This document shows, piece by piece, positions 32,805 to 46,400 of a stretch of 64,000 nucleotides of DNA. The notes under the pieces are model-generated. The model was not told where the DNA came from, searched no databases, and saw nothing but the letters and a program-made list of their open reading frames with translations. Origin of the DNA: Flammulina velutipes (Eukaryota; Basidiomycota; Agaricomycetes; Agaricales; Physalacriaceae); assembly GCA_011800155.1 (NCBI GenBank), contig CM022368.1, positions 248,001-312,000 of the forward strand. Direction: 5' to 3'. The first letter of the stretch is position 1. Every line of letters starts with the position of its first letter. The position numbers and the translations under genes were made by a program.

Positions 32805-35800
32805 TCACTGAGCTCGCTCAACATCGACAGGTCTGACGACCTGAGCGTGCAACATCTTCCCAAGCGGCGTCAAGCTGAAGTCCTGCCGCTTTCTCCGCAC
32901 GTTCAACAACTCGCGTACGAAGCTGACCGGGCTTTGGTGGAATGCACAGTATAGTAGTAAATCCAGAAGATTTTCACGGTTTTTAGGGAGAACGAATCCA
33001 TCGGGTTGAGCCTGAGAGCCCACTGACGTTGAGATACCGAGCCAGCTGCAGAGATGTATGTACTCCGGATATGTGCTTGGATAAAGCTGGCCCGCAAAGA
33101 TATTGAATTGCGACAGAGCGCTATAGGTGGGCGGGGGCTCGGGAGCAGTTGGCACGGAGTGGAATGAGAATCTATCGAAACGATGACCATCTCCAGTGAC
33201 GCGCGGGGAGTAGACATAGAGGAAGACTTGGGGTTTGGGTTGGTTGCGTAGAATGGGAACAAGTGTGTTCGCTTCGAACTGGCTGATGACAAGGAGGTTT
33301 CCTTCATTGTCTCGAAGAACCCATTGCACGTCCTTGAGGAAATTCGTTCCATTATCCGGCCCTTGAATAGTAACAGCAAAATCGCGGGTAACACGGAATT
33401 TCTTGCTGAATGGGTCTTTGCGAGGCAGATGACGGTCCAGCATCGGCTTCACAACGACCAGCGGTGAGATGGAAAACGAGTCCAAATCAACTGACAGACC
33501 GCTCATCGCGAACGCCCGCAGTTTGGGGTCAAAGCTGTGTTTGGCAACCTGTGGCGCCCCGAGGTGCTCGCGCTGCTGCTCACGCTGCTGCTCTGCTTCA
33601 ACCTCGAGGCTGATCTCGCGCTCCTGCTCCTCCTCGAAATTACGCGAATGCACTGCCTTCAGCCCGAGTTTCTGGAGTCGTTTGACCAGCTCAACATGAG
33701 CGTCGACCGTGATTGTAGGTGTGTTGACACCGTAGAGCTCAGTAAGAGTCCGCGATTCTCTTTGCAGCCATACCAAGCGCAACTTCTGGTGTTGCATGGG
33801 AATCGGACGAGTTGATACAGACTGTAACGATGAACTGCGTTCATGGAAGTCGGCGCCCTGCTGAGCCCATTGAGGTGCGTGGTGGGCGATGTCAACGCAG
33901 GTGTTCACCATAGTCCAGCGCACGATGTCAGCAACCGATGTAGCGCTGTCCGATGGCGAAGGTCTTGAATTCCGAATGAGAGTGTCGACATCTGGTGGGG
34001 CAAGGAATAAGAGTGATTGACCTTTGCCGAGCTGGCGCATCCGCATGCATCCTGTTTTCGATTCGTAAATGACTAATATTTGGAGGATATGAAGATTACC
34101 TTGTACCAGCCTGTCCTTCGTAACCTTCTTCCCAACTGTAACCGCCGCTCGCCACTCCCTCGGCATCTTGAGATCCGTCCCTCGCGTGTGCGCATCATCC
34201 AGATATACGAGACACGACCCCAGACGATCACGATAGACTGAATATTGAAGTAATTCGAGGTCTCCATTTCGGCGTACAACCATGAGCTCGTCGTTATCGT
34301 TGAAATAGACGGCTGCTTGCACCGTCTCGACGTCCTCCCTCTCTGCTAGCCATTGCGTCGCGACGTCGTGGTTGCTCAGATCGAGCATCTGCGCGCCAAC
34401 ATCGAGGAAGGCACGAACACCTAGTTGGGCGGCGAAAAGACTGATTAGCTGCTGTCCAGACATCGTTCGTCCCGAAGCTGTGTCACGGGTACAGATGTAT
34501 TCAGCATTTTCTGGACGGAGTAGGTATGTCAAAACGAGTGCATTGGTGCTGGATTGATCCACTGGGTCGACCTGCGTGATGGATGTAGGAAGCAAGTGTT
34601 GATTGTCGTTCGTGCCGCTGAAACCAGTAGTCGGATGCACTCGGCGTTCTGCGAGATCCCAACCGGAAGACGACAACTTGTCTGGGAACTCCTTCATGGC
34701 ATGTAGAAAGACTAGCCTTGCGAGATAGAAGTCGATGACGGCACGGCAGTAGCGAAATATACCGTAGAGAAAAGTGAACTGCGCCGTGTCATTGAGATTG
34801 ATCCCAGCGACATGGCGCAAAGAAATCGGCAAGGCGTCGAGAGGTATATCGGTGATCCAACTTTCGTAGAGCATGACGGGGTTACTGTCGAGGAGTAGGT
34901 GTCTCATGCAAGCCTTGACTTGTTCCTGATCGAGTCCGTTGTAATAGTACGCCAAGCAGGTTAACAATATCGCAACATCTGGATGACCAAATTCTGAGCG
35001 AGGTGAGGGAACGTCCTTTGCCCGATAGGGTACTGCAAGGAGGGAGCGAGTTTCTTCGACAAGGCCGTAGTCAACTCGCCATCTCGACCGGCATAGAACA
35101 TGGACTAACAGTCCTTCGACGAATAGGCCGCGAAGCATAAGGAGGATGCTGTAGAACATGGGATCAGGTTCGAATAAGTGGTGAACTTCGGATAAGATTG
35201 AGTCGTGGGGAATGCGTTGGGTGATGAACTCATGGATAATATGAGCATGCTCGGATGGTATGAAGAGCATGTTCAAACCTCGAATTCGTTGACCTTCCAA
35301 AATGTCCTTGACGACCATCTGGATGAGCTCGTCGCCAAATGACTCTGGCAACTTGACCAGAGGGAAAGCCCACACGCTCGGTCGTTGAATTTCGATGCCG
35401 CTTCCCACTCCATAATTCTCTGCGAGTGTCTCGATGTGTTTCGCTGTCAGCAAAAGAACGTCCTGCATGACCAACCAACGAGTTGGGCTACACTCCAGAT
35501 CCTGTTGTGCGCCCATGGTGTAAACGAGCTGATAGCGCGTATGAAGCAGCTCGTCGCTTTCATCAAGAATATCGCGAGCATTCTTGGCCAGTAACTGATG
35601 AAGACGGACGGCATGAACATGTTCGGCGTTGTTGGTGTGGTTCTGAGTAATCATCTTCTCGACAGCGAGCAGCCTGATGGATAGAGCGTGCTCTGGCTGA
35701 GTGACGAGGATACCACCCGTCCTTCGGCACGTCTCGTACAGATCGTGCAGCTTTGATAGGCGCGAGGCATTCAGCTTGAGCTGCCTGGAGAAGGGTAGAT

Positions 35801-38800
35801 AAAAGATGCGCCGATTGCAGAACATTGATACGCGCTCGCGAAGAAGCTGGAACATTTGCGGTGCGAGTGGCTTTAGCACAATAACTCGAACAAGGTGATT
35901 TCCGTCAGCAAGAGATGAGGCAACCATAGGGACAATAACCGCAGTCTTTCCCTCACCCATGTTGAGCTGTAGGGTGATGTTTTCGCCACGAGGTGGTGAA
36001 AACATCTGGTCTGCTACATTGAGCTGTAACTGGCGGGCACGGAAGTTATTCTCAATCTTAATGCAATATGTGAGGACTCAATAGACCGGAACAATACAAC
36101 CTAGCACTTACCTGAATGAGAAGCCAATCCGGATGTCGGCTGTAGCGTTTTGGATCAAGGAAGTCGCAGTTTTGTAACTCTCGACTCAGTTCGGTCGTCT
36201 GCCCCGATGCCGAATACTGGACTATCCTCGTCGACTGCTGTGCATGTATGTACCTCGCAGCAAATTCCACGACTGTGTTCTTCCATTCAGACGGCATCTC
36301 GTCCCAAATTCCTTTGCGGAGCTGCAGAAGGAGTGATCGGGTGTCTATAACAGGCCAGAGCCCGGACATTGCAAGAGCGATTTGGCCAGGCGATGTTGGT
36401 CTCAGTATATTCCGTATGTGGGAGACGAAGTCATCACAGGCATCGACACAGTCTGAACAGTGTCTGAGCAGGCGGGGGAGGGATGGTGCATCTGGAGGGG
36501 AATGTTCGACCTTGGACTGTAAACTCGTGATACTCTGCGCAATGTCGGTCGCATAAACACGTCGTAGGTGATCAGACGACGCAGCCAGTGTTTCGAGGAT
36601 ACCACGGAGCTGAATTACTTCGTCCGTATTGATAGATCCACCAGAAGCAGGAGAGAGACGTAGAAGGGGTATATTGGATGACGGACTTGAGGAGATGTTT
36701 GTTTCCAGCAGCAGGGTCAAGAAGGGTGCGATACGGCTCCTCCTCTGTTTGGATGACAGAGGTGCCATCAGTGATTTAGGAACAGTGGCACCGGCTTTTA
36801 GGCTGTTCGACGACGAACGAGGTACACTCTTGAGACCGTCCAGGAAGACATAAAGGTTGCTGTTTCGCCGACATGAAACGAACAGATGTGTTACTTCCGT
36901 GGCGATAGCACCCAGATCAAAATAAGGATGCAGCGCGTCGTCTACCACGATAGCAACATTAGTCGTCTCACAGTGAGACGACTCCCACTGAGCCATGATT
37001 ATCTGCAGCAAATGCAACAAGCCTTCTCGAATTGATATCTGGTATTGGACATTGCAGAGCGCGTCCCGTGCACTGTACATGCTCCAGGTATCATCTGGCA
37101 TCTCTACCGTTGCCAATGGAGTGCTATATCGAGGTCGCACGGCTTTCGCGATAATCTGTGTGACAGTTCGTGGGAAAGGAAGGTGACCATTTGATAGAGT
37201 GTACGATGTCCAACGGGGAAGAGGTGATAGTTCGCGCGCGTGTTTGAAGATCTCAATGAGATATGGAAGAAAGTGAATACGAAGGGACACGTCTTCCGTT
37301 GAGTATGCTTCAGAGCAGAGGCTGAACAAGAGGAGGTATCGAGCTTCGGGTGGTGGTTGGACATAGTAGCACCATTGGTACATTCCGAACCAGAATTCAG
37401 CTATATCATCACCACTCTGTGACGATAGGAAATGCGCCAAAATGGATGTGGGGGTGCGCACAATGGAGTGGTCGAGAACTGGAATCGACAAGGATTCAGC
37501 TTGGATTCCTTCGAAAATGCTGTAAAGATGCTCCATTGGTTGAGTAATCCCAGGGTCAAGAGATGAAATCATTAGGCCAGCAGAGTAATGGAAACGGCTC
37601 GGCAGTTGTTCGATGTGGCGAGACGTGTAAACAGTATCACATGATGCTGGCCTGTGGCGAGCAATGTTATTTAGAGGTCTGAAAATGTTAGGAGCACGTA
37701 CCCAGAAACACCAATCAGATCAATCAGAGGGAAAGCGGACTCCCTAGACACAGCACGTGCCAAGAGACAAGTATCGCATTGTGGCTTTTCAACTTCCCCA
37801 AACCCATTATCGTAGAATATGTGATGTAGTGTCGCGTCATAAGCTAGAATCTCACGGACAAGAATTTCGTATCCTGCACGTTGAGCGAAAGACGGAAGAT
37901 GCTTTGACCACCGAATTGTCTGCATCGTCCTAAGGTGATCGGGATAGAATATGCGTCGAGGTGTCAAGGCACGGATTTGTTCAAGGAGAGCACGCTCCTG
38001 CTGACCAAGTGTTTGAAATGAAGTAGAGAATGCCGATGCAAGCTCGTCCAGTGCCTGTGTTGTGCCCGTTCGTCGAGTCAATGGATCACTAAGAGGCTGA
38101 CTGGTGAGAGCGTGTAAAAGTATTCGGAAGAAATGACATTGCAGGGTCCCATCGCCAACGAGAACTCCAAGGTTTTGGTCGACGATGAGTTGTGTATGAA
38201 GGACAGATGAATGGCCTGCATCTGTAGCAATATGGACGCTGGTACGCCCCCGAGATTGTGTATAGCTGACTCGACCATATGGGACGAGGAGACGCCTGGG
38301 ATGAGCGATTTGACGGGAGAAAGCATCGCGAAGAATGAGTTTAGAGTGTAAGCCAACGAGGGTTCCGAGACCTTGATCTTCGTCAACGACGAACCCGGGA
38401 TATGTCTTTGACTCGAGAAGTGGAAACTCCGCGTTCAAATCGATCCGGAAGGCAAGTTGTAGGCGTTGCATGGAGATGTCCAGGATACTATTTTGGATCG
38501 TCATTACAAGGTGCGATGGGTCGTCCATGACCTCTAGACGCTCCCTGACCATGTCGAAAATCTTGCTTTGAGTAGATATCAAGACGTATTGATGATCATC
38601 CTTGTCGATACGCTCTGCACGCCTTGAAATGAAATCGAGTTGCCACGAATAAGGTGTCAATGTCCACGGATTGGATATAGATCGGAAATCGATCTTGGAC
38701 GTCGAAAGGTCCAACCAGTGCGCAAAATCCCGAACAAGAGGTGTTGGTAGGTCGCCGGTGAACTTGTTGTTGGGAATGTAGCGGAAGGTCTTGCCCGTTT

Positions 38801-41800
38801 CGGGATTGAAAGACTGGATCAAGAGATCACCACCTCGCAGCGTAAAGAAGAGCTATAAATGATTATGAGCAAGATACAAAGGAACTGCGTCAATAAGGGT
38901 TACACACTTCGTTTCCCGACACGAGGGTCGTCGTCTTGTAGTCAAAATCGGGAATGCCAGCAGGAACAGCGCGGAGGACAGTCTAAGTGATGGGTAAGCA
39001 TGCCTCGAGAAAGTAGGGATATTGAATAATGCTACCTGATTGAACAGACGACGGTAGCATGAGTGCCCAGTGATCTCGACCGGTAAGTTTCCGATTGATT
39101 TTCCATCCACAAGAAAGGCGCCGTTGAGAGTATTGAAGTAGACATTCTGCTCATGAGTCCCATTCCTTGTAGATGCTTTGGAATAAAGCCAGTGCGGATG
39201 TCCAGGCATGGCGGACCAGCCCACGGTGGGTCTGTATATTGACCAGACGCGCGATATGGACTGATCGAGGATGCTCGGATTGACGCTAACAGCATCACAC
39301 AGCTGCTGGTTGCACTGATGAGCGAAGCGACGGACCCGATCCAGGATGACGCGGGAGGGGCTATTCGGGCTACCGTCGTTTTGAGCCAGCCTATTGTCGT
39401 GAAGAATAATGAGACAGCTGATCATCTTGCTCCAATCACCTGCACAGACCGACAATCGATCTGCATCCATCGTCAAACAACAGGTAGCTGCAACTTGACG
39501 GATCGTTTCCTTGCGTGCGGGAACGTGCTCCTCTGACAGGTCCGGAAGGTCAGTTACGAGATTGGTGACCCAGATGTAGGTGACCTCGCGGCATTGGTGA
39601 AGGATGTTGGTAGCCAAAGTGGCGACGGACGCGGTGATTCTCGTATCCGCCAACACTCGAACACTGATTGCAATGATGGTCTGGATTGTGGCGATCTCCC
39701 GCCAACCCCCGCTACAGCTGTCGAGAAGTACCTGAACGGATGAGAGCAGGGTGACACAGAAGGAATCAGAAGCGAGGTCTTCATGCCAGAGAGGATGATC
39801 CACCTCGACAAACGGGCCGACCTGCTGTATGGTCTGTGAAATGAGGGCATGGACAGATGGCGAGCAGAACGACAAGGTGCGTGCAGCTATGGCTCGAGCA
39901 ACGTTCATCCATTGAACATGCGCACCAGCTCTGAGGCAACCAAAGGCAACGAACTCGTGAGGAGATAAGTCGCGCGGACGCTCCGCCTGACGAGCCACTA
40001 CCATGTTTTCCTCGTGGTGGACACTGTCCAACGCCCATTGCAGTCCTTCATAAGCAGGTTCGTCCGAGAGGCGAAAAGTGCATCTAGATTCTGTGGATGG
40101 TGTGGGGAAGCGAGGGTGGATCAGACACTGTGACTCCGTGTCGTACAGTTGCCATTGCAAAGCGTTCGGGACGCATACTTCATCGGCAGTTGCGGGGAGG
40201 TTTCTGGTCTTGTAATGTGATTTCCTCCATGACTTCTTTGTTGAACCAAGTGTGATGCGATTTGGCTTCTTGGTAAGCCCAGCGAATGCGTTCATGTATG
40301 ATCCAAGATTTTCGTGAACGGTCTCTGGAGAACGACAGGAAGAGTCTACAGGTGCGAACATGTCAGAGAGTATGCTGTATGTCGCTTCACGCCACTGGAT
40401 AAAGACGACTGGTGCATACATCTCGAACACGGTATATTTCGCCTGATACTGGTCGGAGGGAAGTGGCCATTCATCGATTAATATCTTGTGACATATGCTT
40501 TTCTAGTAAATTGAACATAAGTACTATGGCATGCCTCGCGCTGGTGTAAAATACCTTGATCGAACATTTATGGCACTTTGCTCTTTTTTTGCGGTTACCA
40601 CATGTTTGGACATGAGGTGATTGCACCCATGCTTCAAGCCTTGCATTGAGCTTCCGAAGCTCTGCCCTCTTCTCCGCTTGTTTCGCCTTTGCCCGATTCT
40701 CGATGTCCGCCTTCTGTTGCTGCATATAATACGAGTCATCAAAATATTGAACGGCGAAGGAACTTTGCGAGGGGAAACTGAAGATGGAAGGTTGGGTTGC
40801 ACTGTTCACCCGATCATTGAGGTATGCCGTCAACGCTCGCGCGCGCTCCAACTCCGAGCGCGAGTGAAGTAGCAGAGGCTCGAGGAGCGTAGCGGGAATC
40901 TCGGGGGGATATTGAAGGAGAAGAGGAATGGACTGTGTTGCGATCTTGTCGATCGCCATCCAAAACTCGAGGATGGTCAGTATCATGATAGATTGCGCCT
41001 CTGGGTTTCCGGAGTATAGCTTGTTTGCGAGGGTGAAGTATTCCCGCATCGTTGAAACTAGTTTTGGTAGACATCCACTTCCTTGATCCAATGTCCATGC
41101 TGCGAGCTCATTATGGACCATGGATTCGAAGTCGAACAAAGCATGCCATCTATCCAGATTGCTGCGACCGGTTGTCAGCTCTCGAAAGAGGCGTTTTTGA
41201 ATGACATCATCGAATGGGTGCCAGTTAAGGCGGGCGATGGATGGGGGTACGAATGATGTGCTTTGGAAGGTGCTCGAATCTGTGCGAGATAGCACCTGAA
41301 TGGTCGAGGATGATGAATGAAGATGGAGGTATGTGTCTCTCTCAACATCAAACATCTTTGGTTTCCAATGCTGATCGTAATGTGGTTTGTCCTTGTCGAG
41401 AGTGATCTTCCACCGGCGGGAGAGCTCAGCGGTGATGTCTTCGCACACCTGCTGCGCCTCTTGAAGTACGAACGGAAGGGTATCAGAGTCGAGGGCATAG
41501 AGTTTTGCTGTCCGACGTCCAATCTTCTTGCGCATGCAATCGAGAATTGAGTTATCAAATGCAGCAGGTGCCTCGATAACGCGGCGAGCAATACCTGTCA
41601 TGAGGTACAGAAGGAGGGTTTTGTACTCGACCTCCGGCAGGGTCGTCTGCAGAGTGACACGAATAACTAGCCAGAGCTGGGAGCGCCTCCAAGGTGCGTA
41701 CGTATTCTGCCATAGAACATCATCTGCGACTCGTTTCTGGATGGTACATGGGGGCAGAATGAATGTGTTGGATTGTCCACCGGTAGTGAGAAGAATTGTC

Positions 41801-42471
41801 ATGAGGAGATCAGTGATGTAACGTGGGTGGGCAGTATCCCGAATCTCAACAATGGTGGTTTTGGCCTTGCGAACATGAGCTGCAGAGCCTTCGAGTAAAT
41901 CTTTGTTCATATCACTGACGAAGACAGTGAGCTGTTCGCGGAAGTAGGGATTTTCGAAGACATTTCGAGGGATAGACAGGCAAGGCCCGGGGAAGGTCCT
42001 AATGAGGCGGTTTTCACAAGCCATAACTGCAGCGTTGGTAGCGCTGACTTCGAAGGACTCGCATATCACGTCTTCGCTCCGAACACGAAATATAACACCA
42101 GCATTCTGCTCTCTGATTAGGAAGGCAGAGATGTCTGGAAGGCGCTTCAGCATTAGCAGTAGTCAGTATATTTGAATGATGTCCATACCTCCGGTGTTCA
42201 TACCATCAAGTCTACCTCTGACCGCTTTAGCGCCGTAATCATCCTCGCCGTTATAAAGGCCCGCGAGGCCTGTGAGCAGATCGACCACCCTAGGCAAAAG
42301 CGAGGAAGATACCATCTCGCCATGCTCGGAGAGTATACGATCACAGTATGATATGGTGGATGTAGCAACAGCTTCTGCAAGGGCTTGTTCATTTCTCGGG
42401 GATCTGTCGTCGCTCTGGGGAACTTCAAGAGGCATGAAGACATGATTGACAATATAGAGGAGGTCATCCAT
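32805..42471 (-). CDS. Giant DUF6606/DUF3638/DUF3645-type protein, about 3,100 residues
   Basis: Eight exons on the minus strand: 42471-about 42189, 42144-40555, 40502-39036, 38982-38908, 38852-37702, 37678-36112, 36056-34100 and 34051-32805. Exons 2 to 8 add to exactly 3018 codons including the stop; the first junction could not be made to keep frame (see findings). The N-terminus (MDDLLYIVNHVFMPLEVPQS, then FLIREQNAGVIFRV) matches the DUF6606 type. A Cys-containing patch (KCHKCSIKKSICH) precedes ILIDEWPLPSDQYQAKYTVF. The hallmark ITLQLNMGEGKTAVIVPMVA at about 35955 is the DUF3638 P-loop-like site, with GEGKT intact. A long Gln/Glu-rich coiled coil (EVEAEQQREQQREHLGAPQ) lies near the C-terminus, which ends with LLYCAFHQSPVSFVRELLNV. 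Family members are often grouped with ubiquitin-related hydrolases, but activity is not established. The gene appears complete. Confidence 0.85.
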
Positions 42472-44273
42472 TTCGACGAGATCTTTTGCGGCTCACCGCG
42501 AGCGCGAGATGATGGTGAGATACGATAGAGCTAAAGATTCTTCCCGGCACGCGGTAAACTAAAAGGATGAGCGCGGTGATTTGGTCCTTCCGTATGGTCA
42601 GTTTCCCACACCTTGAAGCGACTCGACTTGTTGGCTTATCTCCTCTTCATACTTCAGTAGGCCGTTCTCTAGTCTCGGAACTGCGTGGTGTAAACAGTGT
42701 CCGTCAGATCATTTAAAAGAACCGCCAGAACTGTCAGAAGAAAAAGCGCGCGTAGAAGGCGGTAGGGGCATCAAGACACGGTATGCGGTGGGAGCTTCAG
42801 TAGTACTTGTCGTGCAGGTTATTATCCTAACTGGAAGAAGGCGTCTTATTTGGGTATGAGCTTGTTTAAAGGATCTGATTGGAATGTAATGTAGTAGTCT
42901 GCAAATATTGTTAGATATTACGCCAGCTAGTGTCTTTGGAGGGCATCATACCTTGATAATAGAAAGATATAGCCCTCAAGCTCGAGGATAGATGCGCTCA
43001 CAATGCTGGTTGTCCGAAAGCAGGAGCGCGTTGTTGGCCCCTATTTGGCTTCCTCTTCTTTCCATCATCATCTCACCGACGAGCGAATGTCTACAAACGA
43101 ACACTAAACTGACAGGGAGAACCGAAAGAGTATCACAATGACTCGGAGTTGAAGCGAATCTTTTTCAATGATCAGAGGTGCGTTGGAATTTTTCGTATAC
43201 CCCATGCGCGTATTCATCGCTAGTCTTACAGTGACTGTAAAATGTGTTGTAATCTACGCGACAGAATCAATTCATTCCGTGTCTTCCCTCTCGGATATTC
43301 CTCGAACCGTACACTCAGCAAGATACGGAGAGCAGCGCAGCAGCTATAGCACCGCAGCTTTTTCGTGCATCAAGTTGTTCATTGATTGGCACTCACTTGC
43401 CTTCCCTTAGCCCTCTTCGACACTTCTCCGTTGACCAAGCTATCGACACTCCTAGCTGGGCACGAAGGTTGTTGCTATCTCTTGGCCCTTTCTTGAGCAT
43501 CCAAATGGACTGACTGCATGAAAGGCGAACTTTCAGAACGTCTGTCGGTCCATTTCCTTTCTTTCTAGCTGCTTAGGCATAATCTAGAATACAGGCATCA
43601 TTTCGAGAGGACGACCCGGGCGCAGGATTCAACCAATCGTCTCCCCGATGGACTCCACGCTCGTTCTGGGTGGAGGAAAAGGAACTCAGATTCACTGCTC
43701 ATATCTCGTCGCGCACAAGAGTGGACGTAGCCAAAATCTTGGACGGTTGCCGTACATTCGTGTTCGTCATCGTGAGTTTATTCTCTGCTTCCTCCTCCTC
43801 CTCTGATAATAATCCAGATTCGATTATATCTGGAGATCCATACTGCCCAAAGCATCACTACGCCTACACCTGTTGGTTTGCCCATTTGATGTTTGGCCTC
43901 TCAGAGATGAGCGTGCGCCAGTATTATCCCGGATAACATATGCCATGACAAGCCCACATTACATCGATCGGTAGCTGTTCATACTTACATTGAACACCAG
44001 TATATGTATGTACCACCACCACAATGCAAATACCGTACAAAATCATGTAGTTCTACGTACATGACATACCAAGTTATGGATACTGAAATAAAAAGGAAAC
44101 TGTCACTTGAAGTGGCACAAAACTATCCTTACCCTTCTCTTTCTGCGTCCTGAAATACTCGCAATAGCAGAGCTCGGAGTATCCCAGCGCCAAAGGCTGC
44201 TGGGTCGAAGCCCAGCCGCACCCCTTGTCATACCCTCACTGTGTAACCAACATACCACCAACATACCACTTGC
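42472..44273. other. Intergenic, about 1.8 kb
   Basis: No gene is supported. Open stretches are short and unconserved. A short imperfect tandem repeat (CCAACATACCA units) occurs near 44246-44267, right before the duplicated segment. Confidence 0.4.
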
Positions 44274-44856
44274 GGGAAAGTGAAAATGGATTTCAGCGCC
44301 TCTCGCGTGAGCAGTTCCGAGTCCTGCACTGCATGTCGTTCATCGTTACGGGCTAAGAAGCGGAGAACACTGGCATCTATGGAATCACAGCATGAGATGG
44401 GTACGCGGGTGGGAGACAGCGATAACTCACTGTATCAGCGTAAATGCTCGTAGACGACAGGCTGGGTTTCGTCCTTGTTGACGTCGACGGTCTCGCCGTA
44501 GGCCAGGAATGGGAACTTGGCGACTGAGAACAGCTCTCCGATGCGATAGATCGGATGCAGACTTCTCAACTAGGATATGGCGCGCGCAATATCTAAATCG
44601 CCGGGCGGGAGCACGTTTGATTCTTGCTTGTGAAGCAGTCGAACGGCTCAGACGCGATTGGGACGGAGATCGGTTTAGGCGCAATTTGACTTTTTTGCAC
44701 TATGCAATGGGTGTTAGAGGGACGGGAATGGGGAGGAGGGGAGAGATACGACGCACATAGTTTCAAGTTGATGGACATAGCTAGATGTTTTTGCGCCTGC
44801 GGCCTAAATGTGCATCTCAAGCACGCGGTAGGTAGCGTCAACATGGGAGCCAAAGA
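44274..44856. repeat. Duplicated segment, copy 1 (partner at 46401-46988)
   Basis: This 0.58-kb segment aligns in the same orientation with 46401-46988, offset about 2,127 bp. Near-identical runs include the stretch around 44404-44452 (49 bp ending GCTCGTAGACGACAG). On the minus strand it contains a coding-looking exon reading IYRIGELFSVAKFPFLAYGE and ending VVYEHLR plus stop. A 7-nt insertion relative to copy 2 (near 44563) breaks the frame just upstream of that exon, so this copy is probably dead. Confidence 0.75.
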
Positions 44857-44949
44857 GCGGGACACACAATTGGAGGTGGTATTCCACGAGGACTGCTCGA
44901 CGAGAGACAATGTAGCGGTAAGCTGGAGAGTGGTAGATTGCCGACAGTG

Positions 44950-45461
44950 AATGTGATAGAGGACAAGGCCAGGAACGATTCAATGATCGAGGTGCTGTCG
45001 ATATCTTCCTGGGGGATTGCAGAGTCGAAAGCCATTACTGTGAAGAGTCCAATCACGCGACTCCAGGAAGTGTCGTTGAGTTGGGCATTTGCGCTGACGA
45101 AGGCTCAATCGCGATGATGAAGCCCATCCGAAGGAGGAGGCAGAGCATCTTTTCACCCTCACTGTCCTCCTCAAGAAGATCGTCGATTTGCGAGCTCTTC
45201 TCTGCAAAGCGCTGGAGGAAGACGAGCGTGTGGAGGAGACTGTATGGCGTTTGGTAGGGTGAGTCGATGATCTCGAAGACGGCCTGGTAGATCTGATCGT
45301 AGCTCGGGGAGAACAAGAACATCCTATAACAGATTATCGGTCGCAGAAATGAGTGCCGGATGGAAGTACAAACATAACATCTTGTTCATGTTCATCACAT
45401 CGACCGATAATGAGACCCAATTCGTGAGAGAGAGAACAGAGTCCTTATAGCTCCGCTCCTT
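44950..45461 (-). pseudogene. Broken paralogue of the 9.5-10.5 kb gene
   Basis: The minus strand at 45461-45374 reads SSSPAKERSYKDSVLSLTNW followed by VSLSVDVMNMNKM, and after an intron with the same GTTATG-type donor the next exon (about 45322-45053) reads YDQIYQAVFEIIDSPYQTPY, SLLHTLVFLQRF and MLCLLLRMGFIIAIE. These match, in order and with the intron in the same place, the helical region of the 306-aa protein at 9512-10548. The 5' part is missing: upstream in frame there is a stop and then sequence of a different gene (SAPS). The 3' exon of the family is not recognisable. It is therefore a truncated copy. Confidence 0.62.
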
Positions 45462-45489
45462 CGCTGGAGATGAGGATAAAGACGATGTC

Positions 45490-46330
45490 GAGGACGCGCA
45501 CACTTATATTCTCCTTTCATCTCGGATACACCTCCTCCTGCGCCCGCTGAGGCGCCTAAGGTCAACGTGTTCGTATCCTCTTCATCCACCTTCCACCTTG
45601 CAGCCCCAGCCATCTGGAATCCAGATCCCATGACACCACCACTGTCCACTACTGGCGAAAACGACTCAAGGGCCAGAAGAACGTCTTCCGAGATGATTTG
45701 AGTATCCTAATCGGACACCCTTAGGCTTGGCACTGACAGAAGAATATGAGGAAAGCTGTAAGCGAAGATAGAGAGAGATACACACTTTCTACATCGTTGT
45801 GCTTTTGACGTTCCACAACGCGATGCATGAGCCGTGCGTCTCGGAACGACGATATCGCCAGCTCGCGGTTGTAACCGCTCTCCGGATTGCTCTGATGTAG
45901 ACAGCACTGTGCAAAAAAACTATTCCGAGGATACTCAAAAAATAGATCCTGTGGGCATTTGTCAATGCAATGTTTTATAAGAAGGCAAGAACGACTGACC
46001 AGAAATATTGGCGTCACCTTCAGCTCTGATATGTTTGCCTTCATCTTCACACCAATGAACACCAGCTCATCCAACGTCCGGTGAACTTCCGTGAGTTCCC
46101 TCTTGAGCTTTGCGACCAGCCGTCAACCCGTCGGAATTTGACCTGACCCTCGATGGCGCTGCTGCCAGTTCTACAAGGAAGGAGACGACGGTACCACCAT
46201 CTCAGGCGCCGTCGAGATCGGCACATCTCCATTGCTTCTTCGACGTTGGAATCCAACGTCGACGGAGAATGTGACGCCGGCAGGATTCCAATATTCATGG
46301 AGTAGTGATATGATGTAGTGTCCGCTTGCT
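45490..46330 (-). pseudogene. Fragment of a SAPS-family (SIT4/PP6 phosphatase-associated) gene
   Basis: Minus-strand pieces match the conserved core of SAPS proteins, regulatory subunits of PP6/Sit4-type phosphatases: STLDSNVEEAMEM (about 46260-46220), TLDELVF, DLFFEYPRNSFF, GYNRELAISSFRDARLMHRV (about 45880-45800), KPKGVRLGY (about 45720-45690), SEDVLLALESF and ARWKVDEEDT (about 45610-45580). The pieces are in the right order but much is missing, and the KPKGVRLGY piece and the SEDVLLALESF piece are in different frames with the intervening family sequence (which normally continues with a GHLT block) deleted. Immediately downstream the sequence switches to the broken paralogue at 44950-45461. 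This is a dead gene copy; a functional SAPS gene should exist elsewhere in the genome. Confidence 0.68.
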
Positions 46331-46400
46331 TCGCCAGCTCCTCCAAACCCGTCAGACGGCCTCGCGAATGTTCTGCTCCGCTGGTCGATTCTTCGGAATC

